64,000 nucleotides of DNA from Pyricularia pennisetigena (taxonomy: Eukaryota; Ascomycota; Sordariomycetes; Magnaporthales; Pyriculariaceae). Position 1 is the stretch's first letter, and each line of letters starts with the position of its first letter. Where the stretch lies: assembly GCF_004337985.1 (NCBI RefSeq), contig NW_021940922.1, positions 1,085,382 through 1,149,381 of the forward strand. The letters run 5' to 3'. The translations under genes were made by a program, and so were the position numbers. Below, in pieces: positions 1-11,570 of this stretch. The notes under the pieces were generated by a model, which worked only from the letters and a program-made list of their open reading frames with translations, ran no database searches and was not told the origin of the DNA.

Positions 1-374
1 ATGAAAGGGCAAAACCCGACTACAGATTTACACCGCCTAAAGTAAAAAGAAAATAAATTACGATAAACGCCCGTAAACGGAAAATATGATAAAAAAATCG
101 CGAAGCGACCGTAACCAAAAGTAAATGGACAAAACCCGATTACGGATTTACACCGCCTAAAACGATGGACGGGTAGGACGCAATAAGCACCCATACCCGA
201 AATATATTATAAGAGGACCGCGGCAATAGCCGGGACGGAAATAAATAATATTTTTAAACCCCCGAGGACCGATATCGCCGGGGAAACCAAAAAAAGGAGC
301 ACGCGTCCACTCTATTATTTTTCCCGTTTCCAAATCGGGATTATACCAGATAAGGGACGGGCGAATACGGGTTA
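1..374. mobile_element. probable 3' internal remnant of a Gypsy element
   Basis: RIP-degraded sequence directly abutting the 189-bp-family LTR at 375. It has no open frame of note, and a short stretch (gacaaaacccgattac) occurs twice. The position next to an LTR without a matching 5-bp duplication suggests the tail of a full element that runs off the left edge. The strand is inferred only from this arrangement. Confidence 0.35.
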
Positions 375-565
375 TATTATGGATTCGTACCTAAGGTATA
401 TATTACGTAATAAGATGCAGGAGCCTGTTAGGAATAATATATAATAAGGAAAAACATTACCACGACCCGGATATACACACCTTTCCTTCTTTTTTCTTTT
501 AGCGTTAGTAATAATACCCGCAAGGATATTTAACGGTCCCTAGGCCGTTGGCATACCCTATAATA
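375..565. repeat. LTR, 189-bp family (copy 1)
   Basis: This 191-bp copy matches the copies at 4774, 55424 and 56264. It has the same order of landmarks: ggattcgt near the start, cattaccacgacccgg in the middle, and ggccgttgg plus accctataa at the end. The terminal TG and CA have become TA, as RIP would do. The 5-bp flanks differ (ggtta and ataaa), so it is more likely the 3' LTR of a longer element than a solo LTR. Confidence 0.75.
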
Positions 566-2240
566 ATAAAGTCAATTTTAAATATATTTTTTATTTGCTT
601 TTATTCAAACTCAGTAAATGAAAGGTACTTGTGTTCGTTCCGAGATTTCGACTTTGAAGGAAATAATACGGTGTTAAAACGTTAGCGTGCGCGGTTAATT
701 ATTAGTTTAAACTCGTCCCTATTTTTGTTTACATTTTTTGTTTTTTGTTGCGATCGCAGCAATTCTGGGTTTTTCCGCCCTATTTCTTCGTCTTTTTTGC
801 GTTTGGGCGCTAAAAATGGTCAATATTCAAATTAAAACTGAAACACATTATTGAAAATGAAACTATCTACCCATATTTGCAAATAATAACAATAATTGAA
901 AATAATTGATCGTTCCAAATGTAGCAAAACTATAATTAAAATTTAAAGTTGAAAATTGTGTTTGAATTTCAAAGTTTTCTTATTTTGATAAATTTGATAA
1001 ACACGAAAATTTGGCGCGTTTACCCTCCTAATCGGGTCACCCCAACTACAATTTATTTGCGCTTTTCCCAGTGAGGTCTAACGTCGCCGGTAATCAAATT
1101 TTGCGCTAAACTTAATTAAATTCGAATTAAATTTTACCCCGTTTTTATTCACTTCTTCGTAATTACCAAAAAACTTTCGGTTTTAAACCTGACCATTTAT
1201 TCGCACCAAATTCTTTTGTATTGTTTTTTTTCGTTGTCCATTTTTCGTACTATCTATAACCAATTTTCGTAACCATTGTTTTTAGTAAACGATTTAATGT
1301 TAAACTGTTTCCAATTAATTTGGTTAGAATATTTCCTCGCGTCCAAACTCACCGTCCGACTCCACGCAAAAAAACCTTAAACCTTTCCTTAATTTACACA
1401 TAAAATTCGGAAAAAAACACAATAGTGGCCAAACAGGGAAAGATTCCCGGTTTAAACCGTGTAGTAAATTCTTTCCTTTTTTTGTTTAACGGTTATATAT
1501 TAATTTTGTTTTCACAATCGCTTTACGCAAAATTAGGCGGTATTACAAAACCCCGAACTATTCGTCCCTAAAGCTCCCTTCCAACGCTTGGCACGGAAAC
1601 TCTTTTGATAATATTAACACTTTTTCCGTTTCCAATCCATCGTTTTTATGGCTTTGGAAAAAAAATAAGATATTCTTTTGTCTTTTTTGGAGGTTAAAAC
1701 TTTTTATTTTAACCATCTTGATATTATTTAACTATCCATTGCTGCGTTATCCACGTTCGGCGTATTATTATCCAAATAAATAATATTCATTTCGTTAAAT
1801 ATACTTTTAATATCATGGATGGGTAACTATTCCCCCAATATTCCACCCAAAGAATCATTAAACGTATAATTATATCCGTATTGGTCCCAAAAACCAGAAA
1901 CTTATACCCCCATCACCTGTCGTTTCGATTCCATTTAGTCCTAATGATCAAAGCCCGTTACGCCCTATATTAAAATCCCCAAGAGTTTCCAAGTTACCGA
2001 AAACTCCGTTACCTGCTGGAATTGCAGGTAAAAGACCTCGTAAAGCTATTTGTACAGTATTCCTTAAAATTGCCGAAAAAAACTGCCGCAACCGAATATT
2101 ACTCCAAATTCGACTTCCTTTTCGTCTTTATTTTCTTTACCGGAAAACTTAGGTGAAACTAGTACTAACAACGAAGAAAAAGACAGGAGGAAAAACAGGA
2201 GGAAAAACAGCAGGATAACCACGTTCAGTTTATTAACATC
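566..2240. other. AT-rich region, no gene recognised
   Basis: About 1.7 kb of AT-rich, stop-riddled DNA. The longest open stretch is 61 codons on the minus strand (2064-2249) with a hydrophobic start, running into the LTR at 2241. Minus-strand translation around 1000-1400 gives scattered basic peptides but no motif I can name. It is probably a degraded repeat. Confidence 0.4.
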
Positions 2241-2806
2241 TGTTAACAATATAGGTTACTAACAGGGGTTTAGGCATTAGCCTAGATGCGGCCTAGTACT
2301 AACTAGTCCTATTAAGGCCAGTAATTACAGGGTTCAAATGCACTAAATGCACTAAAACTGTACACTAATTTTGGGATTAATAACTTCAATTAATTGGTGG
2401 GGGAAATTTTGCTTTATCTTCCTTATATATCCTCCGATATCGAAATGGGGGTCCGCACCCCTGAAAGCGTTTCGGTACCGCACACGATTTTCCGAAAAAT
2501 TATTTTATATGGGTTTTGGAAAAAACACCCTCATGGCTATATAAACCATTTCTGGGTTCGCACTTATTTGCTAATTTGGTGAAATTTTGAACCCGATATA
2601 GGGTAGCTGATTCGTAGGTGCAGAGTGGGTGTTAAACCCGGTACCGGGTAAACCCCACTCGTTAACCGTTAAATCGCAACTCCTATAATACAAAATATAA
2701 CGGATAATCCGACAACCCCGACAGCCCCACTTCGGCACTATCTGTTGTGGCTTACATACGAATAAAAGTGGCCCCATTACATGCTAAATAACGCATATAA
2801 TCAACA
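2241..2806 (-). repeat. solo Copia-family LTR, ~560-bp family
   Basis: It starts TGTTAAC and ends ATCAACA, and is flanked by acatc (2236-2240) and atatc (2807-2811), a 5-bp duplication differing by one C-to-T change. It matches copies at 14304, 22597, 27094 and 54585. The family is assigned to Copia because the copy at 27094/41511 lies next to a polypurine tract and Copia pol, which sets the strand given here. Confidence 0.85.
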
Positions 2807-3174
2807 ATATCAATACGGAAATGGAAAATATTAATTAAATTATTCAAAAACAGTACGATAAATTTCAAAAAAGGACGGTTATATAGAATGGTTATTATAA
2901 TTTCATTTCCATTATATTGAGTATTTTCTAACTCAAATACCTGCTGATCGATAGTAATACGGATGGATTTATTTTATTTATTGAATCTTTATCCAAATTT
3001 TAATTAATTCGTTTTCCTTTTGCATTGTTTTTCTTTTGTAATCGCCCCAGCACGAAAACCCGCGGGCCCCCATTTACCCGCTAAGAAAACCCATGGGCCA
3101 CTACGGGCCCTCGTCAAGAGCCCATGGGTTGGGGGCCGGGCTGGGCTAAACCTGTTTGCGGGTTTTGGCAGGCC
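2807..3174. other. AT-rich spacer, then GC-rich palindromic pocket
   Basis: 2807-3050 is AT-rich with nothing recognised. At 3056-3150 the composition flips sharply to GC-rich with repeated short palindromes (cccatgggc twice, gggccc, ggccgggc). It lies just past the 3' end of the minus-strand gene at 3175-3831, so it could act in transcript ending or simply mark the edge of the unmutated island. Confidence 0.4.
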
Positions 3175-3831
3175 TTAGCTGTAATGTCTAGTCCCATACC
3201 GATCGATCCACATCCTTCCTACAATATTTTTGGGAGGGATTTTCGATTTTGCCTTCCACATCCCTCCGAAGTGTGAAGAGTCTTTAACAAAGATGTCTTC
3301 AATTCCCGCTGTGTTGATTTTCAAAAGACGGTTGGGATAGCGAAGTCCCCTAGTAGGCACGTCTTCATCTTTGTATAAAATACCGTCTTTGCAAAGGTCC
3401 TTAAAGTTCAGCGATACTCGTTCCCCGGAGACCTCGCAGTAAAGCAGGGCTGGAGGTGACTCGACACGAGGGCCTGAATACGGTTCTCCATTGAGGATGG
3501 TTCTTGAAGAGCCATCGGCGTAAAAATGCTGTGAACTTGCTATGCTTTTTCCGGGAAATTTATATTTCACCTCCCACTCTCCTTTGCGGTCATAGGGGCG
3601 TCTAGAAAACATTCTTTCAATCCCCCCTGTATCTATTTCATAAATAGCACGTGTTTTGCTGTCGATAGCGGCGCGTTGGGCGTCCTCTCGGTTTTCCCAG
3701 AAATCAACCCCTTTATAGGAGCGTAATTGATTTAACAGGTGTGAGGTGTAAAGCAGAGGCGGGACGGCCTGCACCAAACTGCCCAAAAACAAAAAAATGA
3801 AGGTAAGTCGAATTATAAATATTACAAACAT
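3175..3831 (-). CDS. secreted protein with an internal duplication, function unknown
   Basis: An intact 218-codon frame in a patch of normal base composition between RIP-degraded repeats. I chose the Met at 3831 because it begins a signal peptide (MFVIFIIRLTFIFLFLGSLVQA). An upstream in-frame Met at 3909 would add 26 residues that spoil that layout. The protein contains two related blocks of about 45 residues. The first starts IYEIDTGGIERMF and ends GKSIASSQ; the second starts LLKINTAGIEDIF and ends PKNIVGR. Both share a central G-x-W-x-x-K. Each block loosely recalls the second half of secreted enterotoxin-A-like ADP-ribosyltransferases of fungi, but the N-terminal arginine motif of that fold is absent, so this is only a weak guess and activity is not implied. 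There are just two cysteines in the mature part. An intact secreted protein gene inside transposon-rich DNA is typical of effector candidates. Confidence 0.6.
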   Translation of the reverse strand: MFVIFIIRLTFIFLFLGSLVQAVPPLLYTSHLLNQLRSYKGVDFWENREDAQRAAIDSKTRAIYEIDTGGIERMFSRRPYDRKGEWEVKYKFPGKSIASSQHFYADGSSRTILNGEPYSGPRVESPPALLYCEVSGERVSLNFKDLCKDGILYKDEDVPTRGLRYPNRLLKINTAGIEDIFVKDSSHFGGMWKAKSKIPPKNIVGRMWIDRYGTRHYS

Positions 3832-4255
3832 TTCCGGTGGGGTTAAATGTTGAAATATTGAAACCGAAGGTTTTATGGTAAAAAATGAATAAATAACGCT
3901 AAAAATCAAAGTGGATTGGTTTTTGAAATGGATATATGAGGTTTTAATTGGAACAAAGAAAAACTGGATGTAACCGTTAGCAAACGCTGTCCCTGATATT
4001 TATATTCGCGTACGAATTCTAATTAAAAATCATCCTTTTCTGAATAATAAATATCCAGATTTTATTGGTTTTTAAATATAGGTTCGGCGTTTACCGATTA
4101 TATAAACTTCCAAGCAAAGCTGGTTTATTCAAGGATTTACCGTTGGAGAAAAGATAGCTGTAATTTCTTTTTTTGCCAGGGAGTAACCTGGTTAAAGATT
4201 GAGGAATTTTTAAACGTAATAATAACAAACTAACAAAAATTGGAGCAAGACGACA

Positions 4256-4339
4256 ATGTCATATTTAGGTGGTGCAGCCTATTCCCAAAAAGGAATCCAA
4301 ATCCAGCATTGCCCATTTGCTTGTCCCAATTGCTATTGA
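4256..4339 (+). CDS. possible short or truncated ORF next to an insertion
   Basis: A 27-codon frame beginning ATGTCATATTTAGG and ending in CPFACPNCY, with a stop five bases before the TAGTCTCAG tip at 4345. Local composition is less AT-rich than its surroundings. It may be the start of a gene cut by the transposon insertion, or a chance frame. I do not recognise it. Confidence 0.15.
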   Translation: MSYLGGAAYSQKGIQIQHCPFACPNCY

Positions 4340-4773
4340 TAAACTAGTCTCAGTTCTCAGACTAGACCCCTGCGGGGTCCGAACGCTCCATGTACCTTTC
4401 AGCCACATGGCTTTTCGACCAATTGTATTGGCCGAAAAGATCGCGCTCGTTCTAGTTTGAGGACATTTTGTCGATTTTCGCCGCTTATGACGGGTATTTG
4501 TACTATATTCATATTAAAACAGCAAAAAAGACAGAATAGCCTCAGTATGCAATTGAATATTCAAATAGAAAAATAAATGAAAATCGTAAAAATATGCAGT
4601 GACCTGGGTTGTAACATGTGATTTTTTAACATTTTTTGGACGCATGAACCGTTGGTATGGCGTTTCTGGTTATATATATTTTAACGTTAAATATATTCTG
4701 TAATTTTCTATTTATATTATTACATTTAATGTATTATTTTAATTGGTGGTAATTTAAGCAAATATACGATTTA

Positions 4774-4962
4774 TATTATGGATTCGTGTCTAAGGCACGT
4801 ATCACGCAATAAAATATAAGAGCGGGTCAGGGATAATATATAAAGGGAAGGACATTACCACGACCCGGACACACACCTTTTCCTTCCTTCTTCCCCCAGC
4901 GTTAGTAATAATACCAACAAGGATACTTAACGGTCCCAAGGCCATTGGTTTACGCTATGACA
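4774..4962. repeat. solo LTR, 189-bp family (copy 2)
   Basis: Exactly 189 bp, flanked by attta at 4769-4773 and 4963-4967, a perfect 5-bp target duplication. The start has decayed from TG to TA and the end is CTATGACA. The duplication shows an integrase-type insertion followed by LTR-LTR recombination. It is inserted in the non-autonomous element at 4345. Confidence 0.9.
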
Positions 4963-5263
4963 ATTTATTAACAAAAATGGCTTCTAAACTAACGTATTGG
5001 TGAAAAGTGCATGCGAATATCCTTTAAAATATATATTTTATTAGTATGTTTATTTGAATTAGGATTTTTATTAAAAAAGCAAACAATTTGCCCAATTTTG
5101 TGTAAAACTCAGAAAAGCCTTAGGGTACCAATTATATTAAATTATTATATACAAATATTATTTACCGTTTCTTTTACCAATTCTTTTTATTAAATACAAG
5201 AAAAAATATAAAAATCGTATAATTTTAACATTTCTTTTAGTAAAAGAACAATCAAAGCCGATA

Positions 5264-5665
5264 ACTTTGGGTACCCCCTGATGGAAACCCCCCCTAATGG
5301 AGACCCTTTTTACATCAAAACTCCCCTTTTGGAAAATGTTATAATAAATCGAATAAAAATTGTATTGATACCATTTTAAAAACCTATAAAGCGATTTGAT
5401 AACAAAACCCATACCGAACAGAATTTTTGGATATATATAATATATGTTGAAAGTTTAGTGGTTAAATCCGGTTTTGGATTTTCCCATACAAACTGTATGG
5501 TAATGAAAAACGGTAATTACTACCGCAATTTCCCGTTTTAGAAGCCAAAATTACAAATATTATTAAATTGTTACTTATCGAGCCGATTACTTATTTTAAT
5601 ACTGTTTATTTACTATTTTTCGCTAGGTTATACGTAATATTTATACAGCCACTATAAACTTATAT

Positions 5666-5711
<46 letters not shown>

Positions 5712-6084
5712 CGCTAATTAAACGTTAAATATATCGTAGAAAAACAGGGCAACTACCTTAATAAAGTTATATACATACAATATAATAGTATTTTTAATTT
5801 TGGCTTTTGAAACGGGAAATTGCGGTAATTGTTACCGTTTTTCGTTACCATACAATGTATATGGGAAAATCTAAAACCGGATTTAACCGCCAAATTTTCA
5901 ACATATATTATATAAATCCATAAATCCTTTTCGGTATGGGTTCTATTATTTAAATCCCTTTGCAGATTTTTTAAATGGTATCAATACAATTTTTATTCGA
6001 TTTATTATAACATTTTTCAAAAGGGGAGTTTTGGTGTAAAAAGGGTGTCCATTAGGGGTGGTGTCCATCAGGGGTACCCAACGT
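5264..6084. mobile_element. pogo-type foldback MITE
   Basis: 821 bp bounded by TA on both sides (5262-5263, 6085-6086). The ends actttgggtaccccctgatgg and ccatcaggggtacccaacgt match the tips of the pogo elements at 12300 and 20596. The two halves are inverted repeats of each other for roughly 250-300 bp (e.g. gcaatttcccgttt near 5525 and aaacgggaaattgc near 5810), with an (AT)n tract at about 5668-5709 near the centre. There is no transposase, so it was presumably mobilised by a pogo/Fot1 enzyme. Confidence 0.8.
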
Positions 6085-6541
6085 TATTACAAAATGGACC
6101 TCACGTAAGCGTTTGTATGCTTGCGTAGTCCAATCCCTTGAAACTTGATTTCATTATCGTTAAAATTGGTAAAAGTATAAAAGTGTTTCGATGGTAAATT
6201 ATATAAAGAATTCTATATACCTTACCTAACCGGTATTGAACGGCTTGTATAATTTGCTATATGTACGAAGTTTCGATATACCGTTACTTATGTGTAAACC
6301 ACCCCCCACGCCCAGAAAGCTTCAAGTATCGTTAAAAAAATAATATAAAAGAAAATCGAAAAAACAGTACCGCCATGAGCGGATTAAAGGCAGGTGGTAT
6401 CCAATTCGGCCGTTATGAAAAATAAAAATATAAATTCAATCGATGTTAATAGCAGTGATAAATCCTATTCTCAAAGTACAACCCGCCTATTTTTACGATT
6501 TGTATTTATTTTGCTATAACGGAATATTGGTCGCCAAATTG

Positions 6542-6974
6542 TAGTCTCAGGGCTTATCCCTGAAACCCAAAGCTCCACAATTAATCCACTCCGTTCGCTT
6601 CGCTCCATTTCGTAGCTCAATTGCGATTTTGCAATGTACCTGTGGGTCCATCCAAAGAACGTTTTGGTTCAGGTCTGAGGACAACTTGTCGATTTTCGCC
6701 GTTTATGGCGGTATTTTTGGCCTTTTTTCGACCGATATTCCCTTATTATTCCACAACCACGCAAAAAATTGAAAAAAGAAAACACCGTTGAAGATAGCGT
6801 TTATTACCGCTATTAGCAGCGATTTGATTTATTTTGTCATCTGTTATAACGGCCGAATTGGATACCACCTGCCCTTAATCCGTTTATGGCGGTACTGTTT
6901 TTTCGATTTTCGATTTTTTTTAATATTATTTTTAATCTTTGACCAAATTTTATAATCTTTGCACGTGGAGGGTC

Positions 6975-7008
<34 letters not shown>

Positions 7009-10000
7009 TAATTATAAAATCTGGTGCATATACTGTATTATATAAGCAGTTAAATAAGCGGATAGGCAAAGTATATACTTTTTTATATATAATTTATAAT
7101 CGAAACTCGTTTATATTTTTACCAATTTTAACGATAATAAAACCAAAACTTCAGAGATTCGATTTCGTATATAAACAAACGTCCAAGTTCAAATCAACTC
7201 ATAATTCCGGCCTTAAAAGCTGTTTAATAAAAAAGAATGCTAAATATGTATTTTATAAATCTTTTTGCTTTATATAATTAATTTTATATTAATTTTATTT
7301 TGCAGCCAGATTTTGTGGTTTTTGCACGTGGGGGGTGGTATATATATATATTTCATATACTATTTCAATTTGGTACGTATATCCGATTATATAAGCCGTT
7401 AAATATGCGGATAGGTAAAGTATATCCAATTTTATATATATTTTTCAATCGAAATGCTTTTACATTTTTACCAATTTTGACATTAATAGAACCAAGATTT
7501 GAAAAAGTGGATTACGTATACAAACAAGCGTCAACCTAACATTTGAACTATAATACCGGCCCTTTTTATTTTTTTATATAAAGAAATGCTAAATTTGTGT
7601 TATTTTTGTATTTTTTGCTTTATTTAATTGTATACAATTTGTAAAAGAAAACCTCAAACAGGATTTGTTACTAAATTGATAAAGGAATGCATCAATTAAA
7701 AATACTGTAATTTTACAAATATTTGCGTAAATTATTCAGTTTTTTAACAAATTGTTAATTTATGTAAAAATATTAATAAAACTCTTGTTTTAATCGATAA
7801 CTGCATGCACTCTGCAGTATAAGGTCTGCTAAGCAATAAGAACTGTGATTTAAGCTAAAACCTATATTATATACCATTATTTAAAATAAGAATTCAATAT
7901 AATGAAAAATTACAAATTTTACTCACTATTTTGATATCTTTCCATATACAGCGGTTATCAAAACGCGGGCTGCATTCAAATAATTAACAAACTCCAATGA
8001 ATTTAACGCAAATTACTGTATATTTTTATAATTTTTATTTATTTTTTTATTCGAGTACTTAATTGTATACTATGGTTACATCATTTTCTTTTGCCATTAT
8101 AATGCGAATATATTGTATATACCCGTTATAAACGGCAGAATACCACACACTATCCTTAAAATAAAAAAGTCATTAATAGCGATATCGCAACATTAGGCAT
8201 ATTAATAATAATGCCGTTATAAACGGCGAAATGCGACAAAATGTTAGTCTCAGTGCTCAGACTAGACCCCCCTGCTTCGCAGTGGGGACCGATCGCTCCA
8301 TGTACCTTTGAGCCACATGGCTTTTCGACCAATTACATTGGCCGAAAAGATCGCGCTCGTTCTAGTCTGAGGACATCTTGTCGCATTTCGCCGTTCATGG
8401 CGGTACCACCAACGATAATTTGTCGCATTTCGCCGTTTATAACGGTATTTTTAATAATATATTTAAAATTACGATATCGCTTATAATTATTTTATTAATA
8501 TAAGGATAATTTGTGGTATTCTGCCGTTTGTAGGGGGTAAATGCAATATATTCGCATTATAATGGTAAAAGAAAATAGTGTACCCATAGTATGCAATCAA
8601 ATATTCGTATAAAAAAATAAATAAAAATTATAAAAATATATAGTAATTTGCGTTAGACTTATTGGAATTTGCTGAGTATTTGAATGCCGGCCGCGCCTTT
8701 ATAGCTACTGTATTTGGAAAGATATTTAAATATTAAATAAAATCTGTAATTTTTTATTATATTTAATTTTTGTTTTAAATAATGGTATGCAATAATTATT
8801 TTAATTTAGTTTACAGCCTTTATACCTTAGTAAACCTAATACTACAAAATGCATGCAATTATCGATTGAAACAAAAGTTTTATTAATATTCTTATATAAA
8901 TTAACAATTTGTTAAGAAATTAAATAATTTACGCAAATATTGGTAAAATAAAAATATTCTCACTTCATATATTCTTTAATTAATTTGCTAGTAGATTCTA
9001 TATAAGTTCTTTTTTTATAAATTTTATTCAATTAAATAAAGCAAAAAATACAAAAAAAACACAAATTTAGCATTTTTTTATATAAAAACATAAGAAGGGC
9101 CGGTATTGCAAATCGGGTTTTACGTTAATGTTTATTTATATATAGAATCCACTCCCTCAAGTTTTGGTTTTATTAATGTTGGAATTGGTAAAAATGTAAA
9201 AGCATTTCGATGGTAAAATATATATAAAATTGGATACACCTTACCTATCCGCATATTTAAAGGCTAATATAACTAGGTATACGTACAAAAATGTGATATT
9301 ATATTAGGTATATATATGCCACTCCCCACGTGCAAAAACCACAAAATTCTGCCGCAAAACAAAAATAATATAAAATTAATTAAATAAAGCAAAAAGATTT
9401 ATAAAATACACATTTAACATTTGTTTTTATTAAACAGTTTTCAAAGCCGATATTGTAAGTACGATTGGATTTGGACGTTTGTTTATATACGTAATCGAGT
9501 CTCTGAAGTTTTGGTTTCATTATCGTTAAAACTGGTAAAAATATAAACGAGTTTCAATTGTAAATTATATATAAAAAAGTATATACTTTGCCTATCCGCT
9601 TATTTAACTGCTTATATAATCCGATATAAGCACCAGAATTTGTCATAACGATATATACATATATATGACCCTCCACGTGCAAAAAGTATAAAATTTGGTC
9701 AAAAATTAAAAATAATATTAAAAAAAATCGAAAATCGAAAAGAAAATCGAAAAAACAGTACCGCCATGAACGGATTAAGGGCGGGCTATATCCAACTTTT
9801 AATTGGCGTACCGGGTGCAAAAAGTTTTGGATTTATGAAAAAGGCCTAACAATTCCTATTTTCAACGATATTTTCCTTTTTCGATATTTTGCGTGGTTGT
9901 GGAATAATAAGGGAGTGTCGGTCGCAAAAAGGCCAAAAATACCGCCATAAACGGCGAAAATCGACAAGTTGTCCTCAGACCTGAACTAGAGCGTTTTTTG

Positions 10001-10248
10001 GATGGACCCACAAATACATTGCAAAGCCGCAATTGAGCCACGAAGTGGAGCGAAGCGAACGAAGTGGATCAATTGTGGAGCTCTGGGCTTCAGGGATGAG
10101 CCCTGAAACTAACAAAATGTCCTCAAACTAGAACGAGCGCGATCTTTTCGGCCAATGTAATTGGTCGAAAAGCCATGTGGCTGAAAGGTACATTGAGCGT
10201 TCGGTCCCCACTGTGGAGCAGGGGGGTCTAGTCTGAGCACTGAGACTA
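6542..10248. mobile_element. non-autonomous TAGTCTCAG element (A end to B end) with a nested copy
   Basis: It begins with an A terminus (tagtctcagggc) and ends with an inverted B terminus (gagcactgagacta at 10248). Removing the nested element (8245-10111) and one 9-bp duplication leaves about 1.83 kb. It has no gene. A (TA)n tract lies at about 6974-7006. The flanking 9-mers (gccaaattg and taaaaattt) do not match, so one flank was probably altered after insertion. Confidence 0.7.
8245..10111 (+). mobile_element. non-autonomous TAGTCTCAG element, 1.87 kb, B end to A end
   Basis: It starts with tagtctcagtgctcag and ends with ccctgaaacta. The 9-bp duplication acaaaatgt flanks it perfectly (8236-8244 and 10112-10120). 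The target lies within the B terminus of its own host element (6542-10248). AT-rich interior, no coding frame, and closely related to the host copy. Confidence 0.88.
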
Positions 10249-10257
10249 TAAAAATTT

Positions 10258-11570
10258 CGCTTTTTTTCTAATACCGCCGAAAAAACGCGTAAACGCACTC
10301 GGTAATTGTTAATTGGCCGTTTTTTTACGCCGTAATAAAAATATAAAAGCCAAATCCGGGATTTATTTGGAGGGTACGCGAATTGAAAAAAGACCACGAC
10401 CGAATCGATCCGGGCGTTTTATAATCGATACCATTAAATAATTACCGAATTCGAAATTAAACCCAAATATATTATACATATGGACGAATACGTTTTCCAA
10501 TAAGGCGATATAACGGCCGGAAAAATATACGGTATGTTTTTCGTAAAACGCCGAAATTAAACTGAAATTATATATACGTTAAATACCATTTAAACGTCGA
10601 TTATCGAGGCGATAATTGCAAAAGGAAAAAGATTTACCCCAACCGTAATCCAAACGGGCAATATTTTATAAACGCAATAGTTCCCATTTAATAATAAACA
10701 TTGGGCATACAATTCGACTCCCACGGGCTGGTTTAACTTTAAAATGGCCCTTAAATGGTTTAAACAGGTTATTTTACCTAAAACGAAACCAAGTATGAAT
10801 ACAAAATAGCGGTTGTTAACGATGGATCAGGTTTTAACATATTAATTAATTGAATTTATGTTTAAAACGTTTAAAAACAAGGTTTTCCCCAAATATTTAC
10901 CTGGTTACAGCTTACATCTCATTTAACCATTAAATATCTGTGTTTTTGGCCCTATTAAAACCTATTACCGGTAATCTATAAAATCTTTTACGTCGTTAAA
11001 TACCACTGCGCCTAAATAACGAAAACGATTCCTTACCGCCTATTGAAACGCTTTTGCAACCAGTTTATTGGTTCGCAACGCAATTTCCGGCATCCGCAAA
11101 ACCGGGATTTGGCCGGCAATACCCCTTTAAGCATCAGTTCCGGATCGAATGGTCAATCCTAACTTAGGGGTTACCCAAATAACGATTTTTAACCGTAATT
11201 CGGATTAGAATATAACCAACGTTATTTTCGGGATTTTAAAAACCTTCCAAAATATTAAAAAGCAGGTTATAAAAATAACAGGCTGGTTAGGCGAATACCG
11301 AAAAAATTTGACTAATTTTATATAAAAGGTATCCAAAACTTTTAATTATTAGGTTGCTCAAATCGCGAATTTCACTTCCGAAAATAAGCGGTTGAACGAG
11401 GAAATTAAGATTTTCAAACCTGCACCTAAAAAACGCGCGCGCCGCGAAACCCAAAACTCTTTTTATAAGCAGGCCGGTATATAGGAAACGGTTTACGGCC
11501 TGGATCAAAAAAGGGTGTTTATGGAAGCTCAAGTCCGGTAATAACACCGAAATCAGGATTAGGACCAGGG
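10258..11570 (+). pseudogene. pogo/Fot1-type DDE transposase relic
   Basis: Plus-strand translation, broken by many stops, follows the Fot1/pogo transposase order. A CENP-B-like helix-turn-helix remnant near 10330-10440 leads into the first catalytic block (IIHMDEYVFQ near 10480). The block TPTVIQTG follows near 10645, the second catalytic region (MDQVLTY...EFMFKTFKNKVFPKYLPG) at about 10820-10910, and VFGPIKTYYR soon after. RKTGIWPAIP lies near 11100. The first aspartate of the DDE triad is visible, and the second block keeps an aspartate. The N-terminus is cut where the TAGTCTCAG element ends at 10248. The source element's tips are not evident. It cannot encode an active enzyme. Confidence 0.7.

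Larger units (their letters stand above)
4345..6541 (+). mobile_element. non-autonomous TAGTCTCAG element, B end to truncated A arm
   Basis: It opens with a B-type terminus (TAGTCTCAG, then the hairpin CTTTTCG...CCAAT / ATTGG...CGAAAAG near 4410-4440) and runs into an A-type arm (accgccatgagcggatt at 6371) that stops at gccaaattg, where another element begins at 6542. Once the solo LTR at 4774 and the MITE at 5264 are subtracted, it is collinear with the 1.4-kb element at 50619-52022. The terminal ~190 bp of the A end are missing. It has no coding capacity. Confidence 0.75.

Noticed and set aside
2394..2582. 62-codon frame MVGEILLYLPYIS repeated at 14527 and 27237
   Set aside because: All three lie in the same Copia-family LTR and are conserved only because the repeat is. 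No start context or family match.
6939..7539. Frames of 112 and 79 codons starting at 6939 and 7300
   Set aside because: They lie in the AT-rich arm of a non-autonomous element, include a (TA)n-coded Tyr-Ile run, and are mirrored in the inverse arm near 9554-9820.
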